From Kordiimonadaceae bacterium (lineage in GTDB: Bacteria > Pseudomonadota > Alphaproteobacteria > Sphingomonadales > Kordiimonadaceae): a DNA stretch of 7,304 nt. The stretch spans positions 1 to 7,304 of the forward strand of contig JAESTR010000184.1 of NCBI GenBank assembly GCA_016763495.1. Reading direction: 5' to 3'. Shown one piece after another: positions 6,779-7,304 of this stretch; position 1 is the stretch's first letter, and every line of letters starts with the position of its first letter. The notes under the pieces are model-generated. The model ran no database searches, was not told the origin of the DNA, and saw nothing but the letters and a program-made list of their open reading frames with translations. The position numbers and the translations under genes are program-made.

Positions 6779-6807
6779 ATTGAGCACGCTCCGGCTATTT
6801 GTGTCAA
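6779..6807 (-). promoter_or_regulatory. Candidate promoter for the esterase gene
   Basis: On the minus strand a perfect TTGACA -35 (6807-6802) is followed, after 17 bases, by CTCAAT (6784-6779), a weak -10 matching the consensus at three positions. The TTCGAA palindrome at 6812-6821 lies just upstream of the -35. A good -35 with a poor -10 and an adjacent palindrome could mean regulated transcription. The transcription start would be about 150 bases before the start codon. Confidence 0.35.
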
Positions 6808-6811
6808 TAAA

Positions 6812-6821
6812 ATTTCGAAAT
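6812..6821. promoter_or_regulatory. Palindrome ATTTCGAAAT, first of two similar sites
   Basis: A perfect 10-bp palindrome whose sequence recurs exactly inside the 18-bp palindrome at 6870-6887. The two centres are 62 bp apart, close to six helical turns. It sits immediately upstream of the candidate esterase -35, where it could bind a regulator serving both divergent promoters. Confidence 0.45.
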
Positions 6822-6846
6822 AAATTGGACAATACATACATTTTTC

Positions 6847-6875
6847 TTGAATTTAGGAAAATAATACTATTTAAT
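6847..6875 (+). promoter_or_regulatory. Candidate promoter for the exported protein gene
   Basis: TTGAAT (6847-6852, four of six to the -35 consensus), a 17-base spacer, then TTTAAT (6870-6875, five of six to the -10 consensus). The -10 lies inside the 18-bp palindrome at 6870-6887, so a protein bound there would block polymerase. The leader to the start codon would be about 75 bases. Confidence 0.45.
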
Positions 6876-6887
6876 TTCGAAATTAAA
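6870..6887. promoter_or_regulatory. 18-bp perfect palindrome, candidate repressor operator
   Basis: TTTAATTTCGAAATTAAA is fully self-complementary. It contains the 10-bp core ATTTCGAAAT also found at 6812-6821, and overlaps the candidate -10 of the rightward gene. It does not resemble a Fur box (no GATAAT repeats) or a LexA box. The length and promoter overlap make a specific dimeric repressor a reasonable guess; which one is unknown. Confidence 0.55.
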
Positions 6888-6946
6888 ATCGGTGAGTAAT
6901 TAATTACCTTATGGGTGAGGGTCTGCTCGCTGGTGGTGTTATTTTC

Positions 6947-6954
6947 AGGAGGTG
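6947..6954 (+). promoter_or_regulatory. Near-consensus Shine-Dalgarno AGGAGGTG
   Basis: AGGAGGTG matches the anti-SD almost perfectly, with five bases between AGGAGG and the ATG at 6958. It is much the strongest ribosome-binding site in the window. It fixes the start of the rightward gene and suggests high translation once the gene is transcribed. Confidence 0.85.
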
Positions 6955-6957
6955 GGT

Positions 6958-7304
6958 ATGAATAATTCAAGGTTTAATGGCGTAATGTTAGCTGCTGCAC
7001 TGTGTTTGCCGGGGGTAGCAAGCTCGGGTGCTTTGGCTGCAAATGTACAGTGTGCAGACCAGACGGACAAAACCCGTATTACGTACTACCTAGAGACGGT
7101 AGAGGCAGGAGCCCCGTTGCCGGTGCTAGCGCGCGATATGTCAATTCTAGAGACAAAAATAGCGAGCGGTTTCCCTGCTGGCCAGTCTGTTGGCACAGCG
7201 GCAACCGATGAAACAATCACGGCAGTTTGGAAAACGATTGAAGCGTGGGGTAGGTCTACACGCGTGTGGCTTGTGTTCTCTATCAACGGTACGCACACTT
7301 TCAA
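6958..7304 (+). CDS. Exported protein, faintly HutX/ChuX-like, C-terminus beyond the window
   Basis: The first 115 codons are present and the frame is still open at the right edge. Residues 1-27 form a clear Sec signal peptide: Arg5, a hydrophobic run from Val9, and a cleavage site ALA before Ala28. The mature part begins with a short polar segment containing Cys32. It then has a helical pattern (TRITYYLETVEAGAPLPVLA, 39-58), a segment ending in FPAGQSV (72-78), and TAVWKTIEAWG (88-98) followed by strands RVWLVFSI and THTF. The order short helix, LA..., P.GQ, then VW..I..WG followed by strands recalls the heme-utilisation carrier family HutX/ChuX. Those proteins are normally cytoplasmic, so the signal peptide would be unusual. 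This similarity is from memory of the family pattern and is weak; uncharacterised exported protein is the safe name. Confidence 0.7.
   Translation, partial: MNNSRFNGVMLAAALCLPGVASSGALAANVQCADQTDKTRITYYLETVEAGAPLPVLARDMSILETKIASGFPAGQSVGTAATDETITAVWKTIEAWGRSTRVWLVFSINGTHTF

Larger units (their letters stand above)
6623..6957. other. Divergent control region between the esterase and the exported protein gene
   Basis: This 335-bp stretch holds no coding sequence I can support. From about 6800 to 6905 it is very AT-rich and carries two palindromes centred on TTCGAA, plausible promoters in both directions, and a leader hairpin on the esterase side, all listed separately. The side next to the esterase (6640-6790) is more balanced in composition and would be its untranslated leader if transcription starts near 6775. 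Confidence 0.6.

Noticed and set aside
6870..6887. Fur box
   Set aside because: Despite the heme-like downstream protein, the palindrome has no GATAAT-type repeats.
6716..6970. 84-codon minus-strand open frame in the divergent region
   Set aside because: It overlaps the strong SD and start of the exported-protein gene, the promoter and both palindromes, and its product is low-complexity and unlike any family.

Overview
The window is a stretch of bacterial chromosome of moderate G+C with AT-rich intergenic regions. It probably comes from a Gram-negative proteobacterium. The combination of a family-5 peptide-type binding protein, a C45 acyltransferase/peptidase, a PuuB-like FAD amine oxidase, a phytanoyl-CoA-dioxygenase-family enzyme and a secreted tannase-family esterase suggests a marine heterotrophic alphaproteobacterium. 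That placement is inference from gene content. No RNA gene, insertion sequence, CRISPR array or phage gene is visible.

Layout from left to right. (1) A leftward pair: a C45-family amidohydrolase/acyltransferase (GTG start at 1306, ending at 206), then the first 66 codons of a periplasmic substrate-binding protein of a peptide/opine-type ABC transporter, which runs off the left edge. (2) A divergent AT-rich intergenic region with a perfect 6+5+6 inverted repeat (1477-1493). (3) A rightward group: a SnoaL-like/AraC-type regulator (1711-2502), a PuuB-like FAD-dependent oxidoreductase broken by one in-frame TAA (2651-3964, stop at 2888-2890), and a PhyH-type Fe(II)/2-oxoglutarate dioxygenase (4133-4921). 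(4) A strong hairpin at 4935-4967 between convergent genes, probably a bidirectional terminator. (5) A leftward, exported tannase/feruloyl-esterase-family hydrolase (6622-5012). (6) A divergent control region of 335 bp with two TTTCGAAA-centred palindromes, about 62 bp between centres. (7) A rightward exported protein with a very strong Shine-Dalgarno (6958 to the right edge, incomplete), which faintly resembles the heme-utilisation HutX/ChuX family.

The genes from about 1 to 4921 read as a small-molecule uptake and degradation island. A transporter would bring in an amide- or amine-containing compound. The C45 enzyme could act on an amide bond, the FAD oxidase on an amine, and the dioxygenase could hydroxylate or demethylate. 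The AraC-type regulator may sense the compound through its SnoaL-like domain. The substrate cannot be read from sequence. In this copy the oxidase is interrupted at the codon after its FAD-binding GRNGG motif, so the pathway is probably impaired unless the stop is a sequencing error or is read through. The esterase and the exported protein to the right form a separate module with its own divergent control region.
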